Shown: in pieces, positions 33,101 through 42,655 of the stretch | How the letters are laid out: every line of letters begins with the position of its first letter | How positions within the stretch are numbered: the first letter of the stretch is position 1 | NCBI GenBank assembly: GCA_021234535.1 | Contig: CM037843.1 | Span: 18,197,911 to 18,261,910 of the forward strand | Length of the DNA stretch: 64,000 nucleotides | Reading direction: 5' to 3' | Source: Stichopus chloronotus | Lineage: Eukaryota > Echinodermata > Holothuroidea > Aspidochirotida > Stichopodidae | The notes under the pieces: generated by a model | The model's database searches: none | The model's input: only the letters and a program-made list of their open reading frames with translations | Told to the model about the DNA's origin: nothing | Translations under genes and position numbers: made by a program

Positions 33101-36078
33101 CTCGACAAAATAAAGTGCTATAATTTTGATTAAATAAACATGTTTACCTTTTTATCAAGTTATTAGACACGACAAAATATAATTTGTTCCCCTGCAGCAT
33201 CATATCCGTTTGGGAGTTTTCTCATGTTTGTGTAGGTCAAAGGTTATTTGGGGTGACAAAAGGTCAAAACCTTGTATGCATGATATTTTAAGGGTGATAA
33301 ATAAGAGGGATCTTATACTTAGTTTGTGAATTGTTCATATTTAGCATGTTGATGGCCATATAGGGTAGGTGATCCCTATTGTTTTAAGTGGAGGTGAAAG
33401 GTCATTTTGGGTCACGAGATTTCAAAAGGTTTTGAACTTACTAAGATGGTATCTCAAGTAGGATAACTGTGTGTGATCTCATGCTTGTCATGTGGGCGAT
33501 TCATGTTTGTTACAATATATATCATGAGGCAAGGAATCACTAAGCCTTTTGGCTTTCTAGTTTTAGTACTTCATTTATCTTACATTTTTTTTTTTTGTTA
33601 ATGGAAAAACTAGCCATCCCACCCAAATTTTTAGGCATCCCACTTTGTGCCATGTGTCCCACAGTTTGAAAACACTAAGACAAGACACAAGACAGGGCAC
33701 TAAGACAAATGGAATGCACTCTCCCCCTCTCCTTCCTGCCTCACTTTCCTCTTCCCCTTTGAGTTGCATTTGGCACAATGTCTGGAAAGGAAAGACTCTT
33801 CTCCTTTAAGAGCTTTTTCAGCCGACGTTAATGGTAGATGTAAGCTGGAATATGAGTTGAAATTTGTCTGTGAAAGTCAAATTGCATGGAATATGTCACA
33901 GCCACTGCAAAATAACATTGTTTAAAGTTAAGGGAAGTGATCCACCATTGCGACACTATTTACACTCTGTAACAAAGAATATTCCATATCTCAAACGTGT
34001 TCACCCTCCCTTAGTCGAAATTGTTCAAAAAAGTAAAGAAAACAAGAAGATTTCTGAAAATAACCGAGATGTTCTGAACTTTCCGGATGTTGCATTCTGA
34101 AGCGCTCACAGTTTTGAAGTACTTTGTAACGTCAGGAGTGGATGTTCATGTGCAAATCACCCACCTACTGTACGTGTGTCCTGAACGTATGCTTACGCAT
34201 GTAGTTGTTGTCACATAAAATATTTGTTGCGCAGTCTAACACTACAACTTTCACAAGTCAGGGAGAAAAGATCGATCTAAAAAGGATAAAGTGACAGCTA
34301 GGAAGGGACGCGTGGTGCTTAAATGTGAAGAAGATTCCAAAGGCGCAAGGGATACTGTCCTTGAGGAGATACGGGCGCAAGTAGGTGCAACGTTGCCTTT
34401 TCATTATGTACATAACAGCAGTGTACATGTACCAGAAAGGGCCAGTTCAGGGCTTCATGTCGCTCCCACTGTTGTGCACTCTGTTTATCGCCCTCAGAAT
34501 CTTACCTTAGTTTCTATCTGCGTGATAATAAGACCGCAAATTTTTTGGCCTAGTGTAGACATAAGTGCTTTAGCCAATGTAGGAAAATTTTCATGGTGAG
34601 CTGTCATCTTTTTGGATCTGTTTTCACTCATACTGATCGCAACCGATACATTGCTTACATATGACCTAACGTTCAGGATAGGCCTACTGTAACTGACTTG
34701 TATTCACAGTCAATGCAAATATATCTCTTCAAATGTTCTTCAGTAAATGCACAACTCTGTCATCATTTAATGTGTAATCATCCAATGAATTCATGACTGC
34801 TTTAATGACCTACTGTCGGGTAAATCCGAGACGTTTTGCTTACAATAGACTTCATGACACTCACCTTTCGAACAGTGGTCTGACTGACCAGACGACAGTT
34901 TTCGAAAATGCCTGCCAACACAAGACAAATTTTTCCGGTTATTAAAGGATGTTGTTTTGGCCTTGGGAATTTGAGAATACTATCGGCCATGATCACATTG
35001 CCACAGTCATAAACAACACCACGCTTTGGTCAATTTTCTTGAAAGACACTGTATTTGGATGAAGTAGACTATAAAGTACGCTTTTTGGCATGAGCTGAGT
35101 ACACAGCTAACGTCACTTGTTATAGGCTAGTACAAGTATAGTGGCAGTAGTGCTGTACATGTAAGCCTGTGTAGGTGATGTAGCATAGTAGTGAGAGCTG
35201 TTCTCTGCAGCGTGAAATGCAACATCGAACAGCTGGTTTGTTGTTTTCCACTCCTGACGTCGCTCTTCAGATTTCTGGAAAAGCTAAAAATATCGGCCTC
35301 AACTGCTGAATACTAAGTTTCACACAAATTACCCCTAAAATCCAATTTTATCACGAAGTTTGAAAAAAACCAAGTTGTATATGTCAAAAAAATGATGTTT
35401 GATGTTCCTGAAAAGCGTATCTCACATCGTGATACCATATCTGTAGGTCCTATTTTTGCACAAATGAATACCCATATCCATTCCCAATAGGTCTGTTCGA
35501 TTTCAAATAACAGTGGTTGGCTGATATGCTTTCTTGGAGTCTGAATTTTTTAGGGCCAACAAAAGAGTTGAGACAATGTCCATATTCAAATGTCTGTAGG
35601 ATGATTGCACAGTTATCTTTTAGGTTTTGTGGCAGGTGATCTTTTCTCCCGCTTCCTCTTCCCTGAAACACTGATGAATAACAAAGGTAGGTGACCAGAC
35701 GATTACCAGTACAACTCGTGTTCCAGTTTTAATGGTTTTTTTCTTCTTCTCTTCTCTCCCTGCTCTTGAACATCCCAGTCACTTCCAGAACACGAAGATA
35801 AAGCAACCCGCCTCAAGGAAGCCATGGCGTCATCAAGCAGGATGGCCAGTAGCCACACCTACAGAGTGTTGCAGAAGCCTCATCCAGATGAAGCAGTACT
35901 TGCGAAGTCACTGACTCCGCTCAAGAGGAGGTTAGAGGAGACACCCGAATCGAAGGCATTGGAAAACAAGGATGTCTTGGAGAAGATAAGGCGAGGACAT
36001 CCGATAAAACAGTACCACTTCAGATCGACCACTACTACAGCAGTGACAGAATCAGGTGTCGACCAACCCCAAGACTGA
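21113..36078 (+). CDS. NSL1: NSL1 (MIS14), MIS12 kinetochore complex subunit, seven coding exons, ~308 aa
   Basis: Coding exons are 21113-21259, 25802-25871, 27236-27393, 28195-28261, 30552-30613, 34258-34380 and 35779-36078. All introns are GT-AG and phases agree to the stop at 36076. ATG 21113 has a good context (GCCATGG). The identification rests on the N-terminal half. IKICCCSKSILEKANRI matches the start of NSL1; FVSAVHQNVSI followed by a Trp matches the vertebrate FxSAVQENISI block; LDEMIVETGGKRKAIPP matches its DEIIVDIATKRK block. NSL1 is one of four subunits of MIS12C, which links CENP-C at the centromere to KNL1 and NDC80. The C-terminal half is basic and probably disordered; HPIKQYHFR near the end may correspond to the KNL1-binding tail, but this is a guess. 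Exon 2 could instead end at 25886 (313 aa); GTAATT at 25872 is the better donor. Introns carry many repeats. Confidence 0.82.
22600..22765 (+). repeat. dispersed repeat family R, copy 2 (NSL1 intron 1)
   Basis: Contains GTTACAGACGTGAGATGC, CAGGAAGTGCCGTTTCCGGC, CCAACCAATGGTGATGCTC and GCTTAGATAGTCC in the family order. Confidence 0.6.
22960..23720 (+). repeat. half-site minisatellite array in NSL1 intron 1
   Basis: About six decayed units. A perfect AGGTCAAAGGTCA (DR1) lies at 23344-23356; other units show single changes. ATATCTCAAGAAGG segments recur between them. No Helentron-like ends were found. Confidence 0.75.
24015..24190 (+). repeat. dispersed repeat family R, copy 3 (NSL1 intron 1)
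   Basis: Blocks AAATTGAGAAATTGCAGACA, CAGGAAGTGCCATTTTTGGC and CCAACTGATGGTGGTGCTCC occur in order. Shorter pieces of the same family lie near 23850, 24390 and 25085. Confidence 0.6.
25411..25775. mobile_element. inverted-repeat DNA element, NSL1 intron 1
   Basis: Ends CATGGGTGTGGATCATGAG (left, 25418) and, on the opposite strand, a CATGGACCTCCAAGGATGAG sequence form imperfect inverted repeats. ATGAATC occurs on both flanks (25411-25417 and 25769-25775) as a possible target duplication. The interior has G and C runs and no gene. Confidence 0.4.
26095..26470 (+). repeat. half-site minisatellite, decayed, NSL1 intron 2
   Basis: Two to three units with GGAGGTCGAAGGTTACATGA, TCATTTGAGGTCAC and GGTCATAGGTCATAGGAGG. 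No perfect DR1 remains. Confidence 0.6.
26730..26850 (+). repeat. dispersed repeat family R, copy 4 (NSL1 intron 2)
   Basis: Contains TGGTGATTTCTGGCAGTC, CCAAAATTTTCAGGTAC and GGATGGTGGTGCTCC in the family order. Confidence 0.5.
27103..27152 (+). other. overlapping alternative hairpins in NSL1 intron 2
   Basis: GCACCAGGAACCA (27103-27115) pairs perfectly with TGGTTCCTGGTGC (27127-27139) across an 11-base loop. A second pair, ATACCAG in that loop with CTGGTAT just after the stem, would be mutually exclusive with it. The structure sits about 95 bp before exon 3. Confidence 0.7.
28920..34990 (-). CDS. putative three-exon gene interleaved antisense with NSL1, ~166 aa, unidentified
   Basis: Three open segments on the minus strand join in phase. 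Exon 1 is 34990-34865 (MADSILKF..., donor GTGAGT). Exon 2 is 30084-29941 (acceptor CTCTGTGTTTCAG, donor GTAAGT). Exon 3 is 29150-28920 (acceptor TACACCTTAG, stop TAG). All junctions are phase 0 and the total is 501 nt. Exon 2 has a cysteine cluster (CPKVICCTAPSCTAYC); exon 3 is rich in His, Thr and Ser. I do not recognise the family and see no signal peptide or clear membrane segment. A minus-strand AATAAA lies at 28563-28558, 357 nt past the stop. Intron 1 would span NSL1 exons 5 and 6 on the other strand. The strength is the splice-site quality and matching phases; the weakness is the lack of any homology, so chance remains possible. Confidence 0.35.
29160..29360. repeat. A-rich simple sequence, NSL1 intron 4
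   Basis: Low-complexity stretch of AACAAAACA-type repeats, strongest near 29285-29330; no function is evident. Confidence 0.5.
31300..32070 (+). repeat. half-site minisatellite core of element B, left block
   Basis: Perfect AGGTCAAAGGTCA (DR1) copies start at 31410, 31566 and 31711; diverged units lie near 31838 and 31973. The period is about 145-156 bp. TGTAAACACGATATCTC segments recur between them. Confidence 0.85.
32520..32885 (+). repeat. dispersed ~365-bp repeat, copy 1
   Basis: Shares CAGAAAACAACCATATTTTT, ACAGTAGCCTT, TTGTTGCTCAA and TTTTGAGGAGATGAAG blocks, in order, with 50809-51170. It lies in the insert that splits the core of element B. No ends or coding content are clear. Confidence 0.7.
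33225..33520 (+). repeat. half-site minisatellite core of element B, right block
   Basis: Two diverged units (TAGGTCAAAGGTTATTTGGG at about 33233 and GGAGGTGAAAGGTCATTTTG at about 33390). Confidence 0.75.
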
Positions 36079-36690
36079 AAGAAATAATTCCCTGGTCAGG
36101 GAGAGTCCATCTGTCATGTGAAAGGATCATGGAGTACAAACTGGAGGTCTTAAAAGAATGCTATTGAGGTTTACAGGTGTTGGCCAAAACTATGTAGTTC
36201 ATTGCATCATAGTGGTCAGTCCTTCCATGACGAAGCCAACTTTGGACAAATGCTTTAACATTTATCAATTGAATATTGTGAAGTTTGGAGAAGGTTATCC
36301 ATAATTCGTGATTGAAAAAGCATCAAGTCATGATTCTTTTCGTCTTAATCTATTCCTAATATACTTGTAGTGCAACATTGTCTATTGCCCTTGTGGGATC
36401 ACAATGGTAACGAAACAGAGGTATCCCACTAGACAGTCATTTCGAACCTCTCAGTTCATGATGTGTGTGACTCTTGCCTGCATCTGAAAAAAGCAACATG
36501 GTAGGTATGTTAGAAAACCAAATGTGATCAAATCGTATACTTCAGACTGATCATGTGTGATAAAATAAATCTCAGATGCATAGTACCACCACAATGTTTC
36601 CGCTGGGTATCCTTGGTTCTGAAATTTCTACCTGGACCCGATGTGTCATTGACCTTCGTCGTACGTGTCACAATAAAAGAAGAAATATTA
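36079..36690 (+). promoter_or_regulatory. NSL1 3' UTR with candidate polyadenylation signals
   Basis: AATAAA occurs at 36564-36569 and 36672-36677, about 490 and 600 nt past the stop. Another lies near 40032, so a much longer UTR cannot be excluded. Confidence 0.4.
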
Positions 36691-36737
36691 CTTTTTCTTA
36701 ACTAAGAACACTTCATTGTTATGGCCATATGTATATA

Positions 36738-36966
36738 CAGTACCCCGTAGTTGGCGTGCCCCCGAGATTGGCGTTTCCTTCAAAAATTACTCGCTATCAC
36801 TGTGGCAACGTTACTGAAGTGAGCCTAACCTTCTTGAATCTAACCACAATTACATATATCACGATTAGGAACCCATTTCAGGTACGTTTCTTCTAAATAA
36901 GGGCTCATGTGTGACATTTAAAATATCGGCGATGGATTCCTTAAGTGTGCCAATTACGGGGTACTG
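36738..36966. mobile_element. Tc1/mariner-type MITE, 229 bp
   Basis: Inverted ends CAGTACCCCGTAGTTGGC and its near complement GCCAATTACGGGGTACTG, flanked on both sides by TA. There is no coding content. TA duplications are typical of Tc1/mariner-family MITEs. Confidence 0.6.
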
Positions 36967-36967
36967 T

Positions 36968-37131
36968 ACATATGATATGTGGCGTTCTATAACGTACATA
37001 GCAAAATGTTGTATTATGACTTCACAGCATATTTGTACCCTAATGGAAATATTTTCTGGTAACTGAGTACATGACCAACTGTGGACTGTAGTGTAACCCA
37101 AGTCCAAATTTAGAACCTGGTGTAAACACTA
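36968..37131. repeat. dispersed repeat with hAT-like end
   Basis: Similar to 11832-11997, ending in GTGTAAACACTA. It abuts the MITE at 36738-36966, which may have inserted into it. Confidence 0.45.
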
Positions 37132-38800
37132 ATTTTTATAGATGCAGCAAACTCGACTAAGGACAGGCCACACTTCTTTGTCAAGTATGTTATTAGTTTT
37201 TATTCCCACTTGTCACAACAATATGTAAGGTCTGACCTAGATCTTGGTAGGAAGTTTTAAGCAATGCATCGTACTGCACACATATATTGTAACTATTAGT
37301 TGATGGTTTGGCCTTTGTCTTGCACATGTCCAATTCTTTAACCTTGTTTTGTTCAAATCTGGTGATCCCATGGGACAAGGATCAGTTCTGTCCTGCAACG
37401 TTCACTCTCTAATTGCATTGTCTAGTTTCACTGCAGCCATCAGTGGTGTGATCTTCACTGCATCCAAATTTGATTCATGACATTGTCTAGGGATCCACTG
37501 ACATCTTCAGGTCATGTGACCATTTTTTTCTCCAGAGTTTAGAAATGCTCGATGGGATAGAAATAACTTCAGTACGATGTCACTGCTTGCTCTTCTGTTG
37601 GCTTCATTATGTTTTGACTATACACATTTCCCATCAATTCGACACACTGTATGTAATAGCTACTGATGTAATACTGTCAATTTGTAAATGGTGCCCTCAA
37701 TTCAGTTGGACTGCTTTACCTGTTTGGATCTGTCCCATGTTTCTGCTTTACCATTGGTGTTGCAAAATATGAGGCATTCAGGATGCGTTTAGGAATCAAT
37801 CAGTAGTCTTTGGAGGGGTCATTCGTGGTTACATTTAAAGTGAAACTTTAGTCAGAAGTTTTGACAGTGAAGCATAACTGGTGAATGAAGAGACCACCAT
37901 GTGGTGAAGGTGAACACCGTGACCAGATTTCACCTACCTAGTCAAGTTGTTTACTTACAAGATAGTGCGATTGGAAATTTCATAAGAGTCAATCAGGATG
38001 GTGACATTTTGAGATTGTGATGTCATAAGCTGACCACTCGAAATTCACAAGCTTTTGTTTTTCTTCATGTAATATATTGTCAAACACTTCAAGTCAAAGT
38101 ATTAATAATTTGATCATTTGCATGAGACACCTCAGTGAATGAACACAAAATGTATACAAGTGTATGTGCATTTATGGAAATGGTAGGTCAAGAAAACAAA
38201 GAAAGACATTTAATTCCAACTATCAGGGGTTATGTGGCATCGTAATTTGACTTCAGTCTGTTTCCATTCATCTGAGGCAAAAATGGCCGCACCTTTATTT
38301 CAAAAGTGTATAACATGGAATGGAAACATATTTAGTAATGAAACTTCGAGGGGAGCTGTTGATAATACTCTTCTGCTAAGTATTCTTTAAGATATTCCCA
38401 GGGTTTGGTTCTCATTAAACTTGCCTTCAGCTTGCATTGACAGCGAGTTCAAAATGTTTAGTTACAACTGATGATAGCCCATTATGTGACATGGTGGTCA
38501 CTCATTTCCACAGGTAGTTTTGTGCCATTGAGAGTTACTTCATTGATTCCTTGCACAATATTGATGTAGCTTGATCACAGTGCAAGGGAACTTAAATGTT
38601 ATCTCACCTTGGGTCATTTTCTACAATTATAGCTCTGTGTCAAGTGTCAGCTCTTGAATGAGACACCGCACCACTAGTGCTTCTACTACATGTTTAGCAT
38701 GTTCATGTGTTTTAATTGGTATCCATATCCTTGTGAGAGGGGGACCTTTTAAATCCAGAATCTTGTCTGGTATGAGAGACTTCCCTTTTAATTTCTATTG
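37132..38800. other. between NSL1 and PH genes, no gene recognised
   Basis: AT-rich unique-looking sequence with no supported exon; it may be part of a long NSL1 3' UTR or downstream flank. Confidence 0.4.
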
Positions 38801-39140
38801 CCTTGTTTCCCAACTTGGGGTACTCAGTGGAACTCCCCTTAAGGGGCACTAGCATTCACCACAGGGTGTACCAGGGAATACTCATAGGCAATTAAAAAAA
38901 ATTTGAACTTCTCCTTTTTCAAACTTTTCATTTTAAAAACAGAATTCATTTCATGAAATTTCTAGTTTAGTGCAGTGAACTTTTGTTTAGTGCACAGTGC
39001 CTTTTGTTGGAAAAATCCACTAAGCACCTGCATTAATAAACCCTCAATATTGGTTCTTCTTTTGTCTTATGGTGGATGGAGTACCAGGGGATAACATAAA
39101 AAATTAGGAGCACAGGAGTCCAAAAGGTTGGGAAGCACTG
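38801..39140. mobile_element. hAT-like MITE, ~340 bp
   Basis: The left end CTTGTTTCCCAACTTGGGGT and the complement of the right end, CAGTGCTTCCCAACCTTTTG, are the familiar CAGTGGTTCCCAACC-type hAT inverted repeats. No clear 8-bp duplication and no coding content. Confidence 0.5.
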
Positions 39141-41760
39141 CACTACAGCAACCATTGAAAATATGGAGAGGTTCTTAATCTACAGTGAACATTGCGGAAA
39201 TTTTGATCTGCAGTATTTTGTAAATGAACGAGCCAGTAAACTGTCTCCTGCCTGTCTCCTTCATTTGGGGTTCACATCTTCTTGGTCAACAACTGCCAGC
39301 CTTCCTGAAGCACAGGAAATGAGCTGGCATTGCCCTCAGATTAAGTGGAAAGCAAATCCACCCAAGATCACTGCGACAGGAAATCAAAGGTTCGGTCAAA
39401 AGTACTGTTCATGTGTTGTCAAAGTTTTGATTTAGTGTTTGGCATTGCCTTTTGGGTCGTAATTAAGCGAGGTTGTCAGGATATAACCACATGCCCTTGA
39501 ACCATCCATGTAAAGATATTACACTAAAGGTTTCCTTGTAAAGTTGTTGTTAGAACAAGATGTTATAGGAATTCTTACACGAATCTTCTGTACTATTTTA
39601 TTCACTTTTATTTTTACCATCAAGTGTTTTACATAATTATTTCGAAATAATTTTGGATGTATTTAGAAAAAGTTTTTGTTTTGTTTTATTGCTGTTCTTT
39701 CTCAAAGAAATGAACTTCTCAAAGTACTGTAATGTGTACCATGAATTCTGTATCAGATAAGTTTAAACCATGAAATTTGGAATGCTATTTACTCAACATG
39801 TTCACTGCCAAAAGTCTGGTACCGACAAACGCAGTTCCAATAAATGTCTTGTTCTTTGTCTTCATTCCCTCATAAATAAGCTGATACTGTATCTCTATTG
39901 TTTACTTCATTCTCTAATTATAGAAATGATTCCCTGTGAATCATGTCCCTTTGCAGTTGTAAGATGAACATCACATCCTATTCAATGTGGGAATGGAAAC
40001 GGGTGATTTGGTTTGTTCATACAAAGTCTTTGAAATAAACTGGTTGGAAGCTTGATCACTGCATATGTCCCTGACACTTTTCCAATTATATTGACATATA
40101 ATATCATGTATCCATTCAATCAGGTGGGTGGTTCAATGTTTTTTCATTGTTTGCCGTGTGCATGCGACAGACCCTGCGCTCTGTGAAGACAAACAAAGCT
40201 CACTCCCAGGGATCGATGTAGAATGAGTGGAGTTTTGGTGATTGGCAATCCTTTGAAGAAGTTAAAATTGGTTTATCACAATCATGACCCAATTTTCAAG
40301 AATTTGGCATACAAGTTGCAGACTTGAAATGAAACAACCAGAAAGACAGTAGATATATAATGGAATACAATTTTATTTTCATATCGATAAAATTCTTATT
40401 TGTGTATATTCATCTACATTTGTACAAAATAACTTCAGCATGAAGCTCTCATCATACACATTTAATACAATCTGGATTAAAATTTCAAAGTACTCCTGTT
40501 CAACTGCACTGAAAAAAAAAATCTATTTTTGAAATCATCTATACGTGCTTTTGAAAATACTTTTGTTTTTCTAAAACTTCTGCTGGGTTTTTCAACTTTA
40601 CATATGATACTTTGAAAAATATCCTTTGACAGTAGAAATTCTTCTCTTTCAATCTTTGAGATGCAAAAAGGTATTTGCAATGGTTGAAAAACAAGAGGCC
40701 AAGATTTGTAAATGTTTCATTTTAAGGATTTTTTTCATTTAGTGCAAATGTACAAAGGAACGGTAAAACCAATGGAATAAAGTATCATACAGGATGAAAA
40801 ACACAAAAGATTGAAGACGTCATGCTTTCTGGAGTCAGTCTCCCACATTGGTATTAAACATTTGATAAATGAGGAAAACGTTAATACCAAATTGCCCGTC
40901 AATCTCAATTACTGAGACTGTTTATCCAAAGGAATGTGTCATTATGTAGTCGAAATTTAACTTTGATGTTCGGAGTTGAACCTTAACTTTTAATTTCATT
41001 TCATATTGGGAGGCAAAAGTTGTTTTCATGTAAACTTCAAACAATCTTTTTGTGCTCAACAATTAGATTTAAGTTCTTATAAACATGGCTTTAATCTTGA
41101 GTACTACTTTGATTGGAATATATACCATACACAGACAGCCTTTTTAATACAGTCACTGTTACCAAAAGTAGAATGTTAATGGATATTCTAATAAATAATC
41201 ATGGTTACGATAAAAAAAAAGTACAAGAACTGCCAGATATTTCAGTATAGTACATTACCAGCAGCATAATATTGTGTACATGTAAAGCGAGAAACAAGTC
41301 CTCCAATGTACCCATTAATAAAGGAAAGGTGGTGGAAAAAAATAAAACTAATGAAATCATGGAAACAAAAACACCATCATTTCCTTGTAGTGTAGTAGCT
41401 ACTGTAGTGTACGAAGAGAAAACTTGGTATGTACAAATGGCAAACACGATCATCCAACAGATTAAGTTTGTCTAGTTAACGTGAACAGCAACTTGAACGA
41501 ACCCATAAATGGTGACCTTGGCAATATCAAACCACATCTCAAAGCAACTTCTGTTAATGAATTTCCTTTCAAAAGGGGTACAACAACTCGACTGAAAACC
41601 TATAACAAACGTAACCAAGCTTCGATTTGTGTTATCCTTAACCTTAGTCTTAATTGATCTAAAATTAATTTCATTATCAAACACCATGGTTACAATAGCT
41701 TCCTTCAAGTTTGGATTTCTTTAGACATTGTCGGTGAAATGTTCACAATAAGATACCTGC

Positions 41761-41783
41761 TGACCTCAAGTGACCTTTGACCT
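41761..41783 (-). repeat. isolated triple nuclear-receptor half-site
   Basis: Read on the minus strand: AGGTCA, 1 base, AGGTCA, 4 bases, AGGTCA, all perfect. It is probably a remnant of the half-site minisatellite, but no other unit sequence surrounds it. Confidence 0.7.
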
Positions 41784-42499
41784 ACATTTACTGTAGGGAA
41801 GGGTTCTTGTACTGATTATGGAGGTTGTGGGTGCCCTGACATGGCAAATGGTTCCTGGAATGTTTTTGTAGCAGCAATTAAATTATTTGGTGCTCATGGA
41901 AGGTGGGGATACTAAAAAGGAAAAATCAATAGAAATAAGCCAAACTACCATAAATCCCAATCAGCGAACCATATTCCACGGGTTGTAAAATACCTTACTG
42001 TATGTTCTACTTGCCATCGTTTGTAATAACCGCCAGTAAACCTTTTTTGTGCATTCAGATGACTAAGATTTGGCCTTAAAGGGCCATGCACCTGAAAAGT
42101 GAAGACGTCCATTCGCTACTTAGGACACTTCCCTCGTAATGGAAGGACCTCTATCACTCGCGTTTGAATATCTGTGATCTTGGGCACACAATATGTGTGG
42201 ATATGAATATTAATCACACACCAACAATATAGCGTACATTTGAGTGCAAGATGTGCCAGATCCTCAAGAAAAAAAAATGAAGTGGACACAGCCCTCACTT
42301 TTTATGCATGTGGCCCTTTACCCACTATTCAGGTCTCCACTGATAACCATCAAACATGGAGTACAACAAAGCCGTATCCTCAAAAGCAAAGGCCCACAGA
42401 AGAGTACACCTTCAAGACAAAGACTCATTGCCCCAGACAGTTTCACTTCTCCCAACTACTCACTGTATGTCTAGCCCCTCCCATAGCCTAACATTCCTC

Positions 42500-42655
42500 C
42501 ACATGTAAACAATGGGTCTCTGTGTATGCTGTGTAATATAAGCCACTCTGCATCTTTTGAAGTTGCTGTAAATTAAAGAGCAGGGCCAGTTGAGAATTTT
42601 GCTATCCATCAGCCAAAAATACAGCTTAGGGTGATGAGTCACTGCCTTTAATACA
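42500..42655. repeat. dispersed repeat shared with 51625-51785
   Basis: Shares CTTTTGAAGTTGCTGT-like, GGGCCAGTTGAGAA-like and GATGAGTCACTGCCTTTAATA-like blocks, in order, with 51625-51785. No ends are defined. Confidence 0.6.

Larger units (their letters stand above)
31225..33560 (+). mobile_element. Helentron-like non-autonomous element B
   Basis: The same termini as element A: GATTCCTTGC with a following hairpin at the start; GCAAGGAATC at 33529-33538; the AAGCC-TTTT-GGCTT hairpin; and CTAG at 33560. Each end abuts TTTT. The minisatellite core is in two blocks (31300-32070 and 33225-33520) separated by about 1.15 kb of unrelated sequence, so a later insertion has split it. It lies in NSL1 intron 5. 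Confidence 0.6.
31041..33677. mobile_element. hAT-like MITE interrupted by Helentron-like element B, NSL1 intron 5
   Basis: The outer ends CAGCAGTCTCCAAACTTTG (31041) and, on the other strand near 33677, TTAGTGTTTTCAAACTGTG are imperfect inverted repeats of a common hAT type. Inside them GTCCCAC strings recur on both sides. Removing 31225-33560 leaves about 300 bp, a typical MITE size. No target duplication is visible. Confidence 0.45.

Noticed and set aside
33864..34100. 78-codon plus-strand frame in NSL1 intron 5 with protein-like composition.
   Set aside because: Its phase does not fit between NSL1 exons 5 and 6, which already join in frame, and no homology is recognised.
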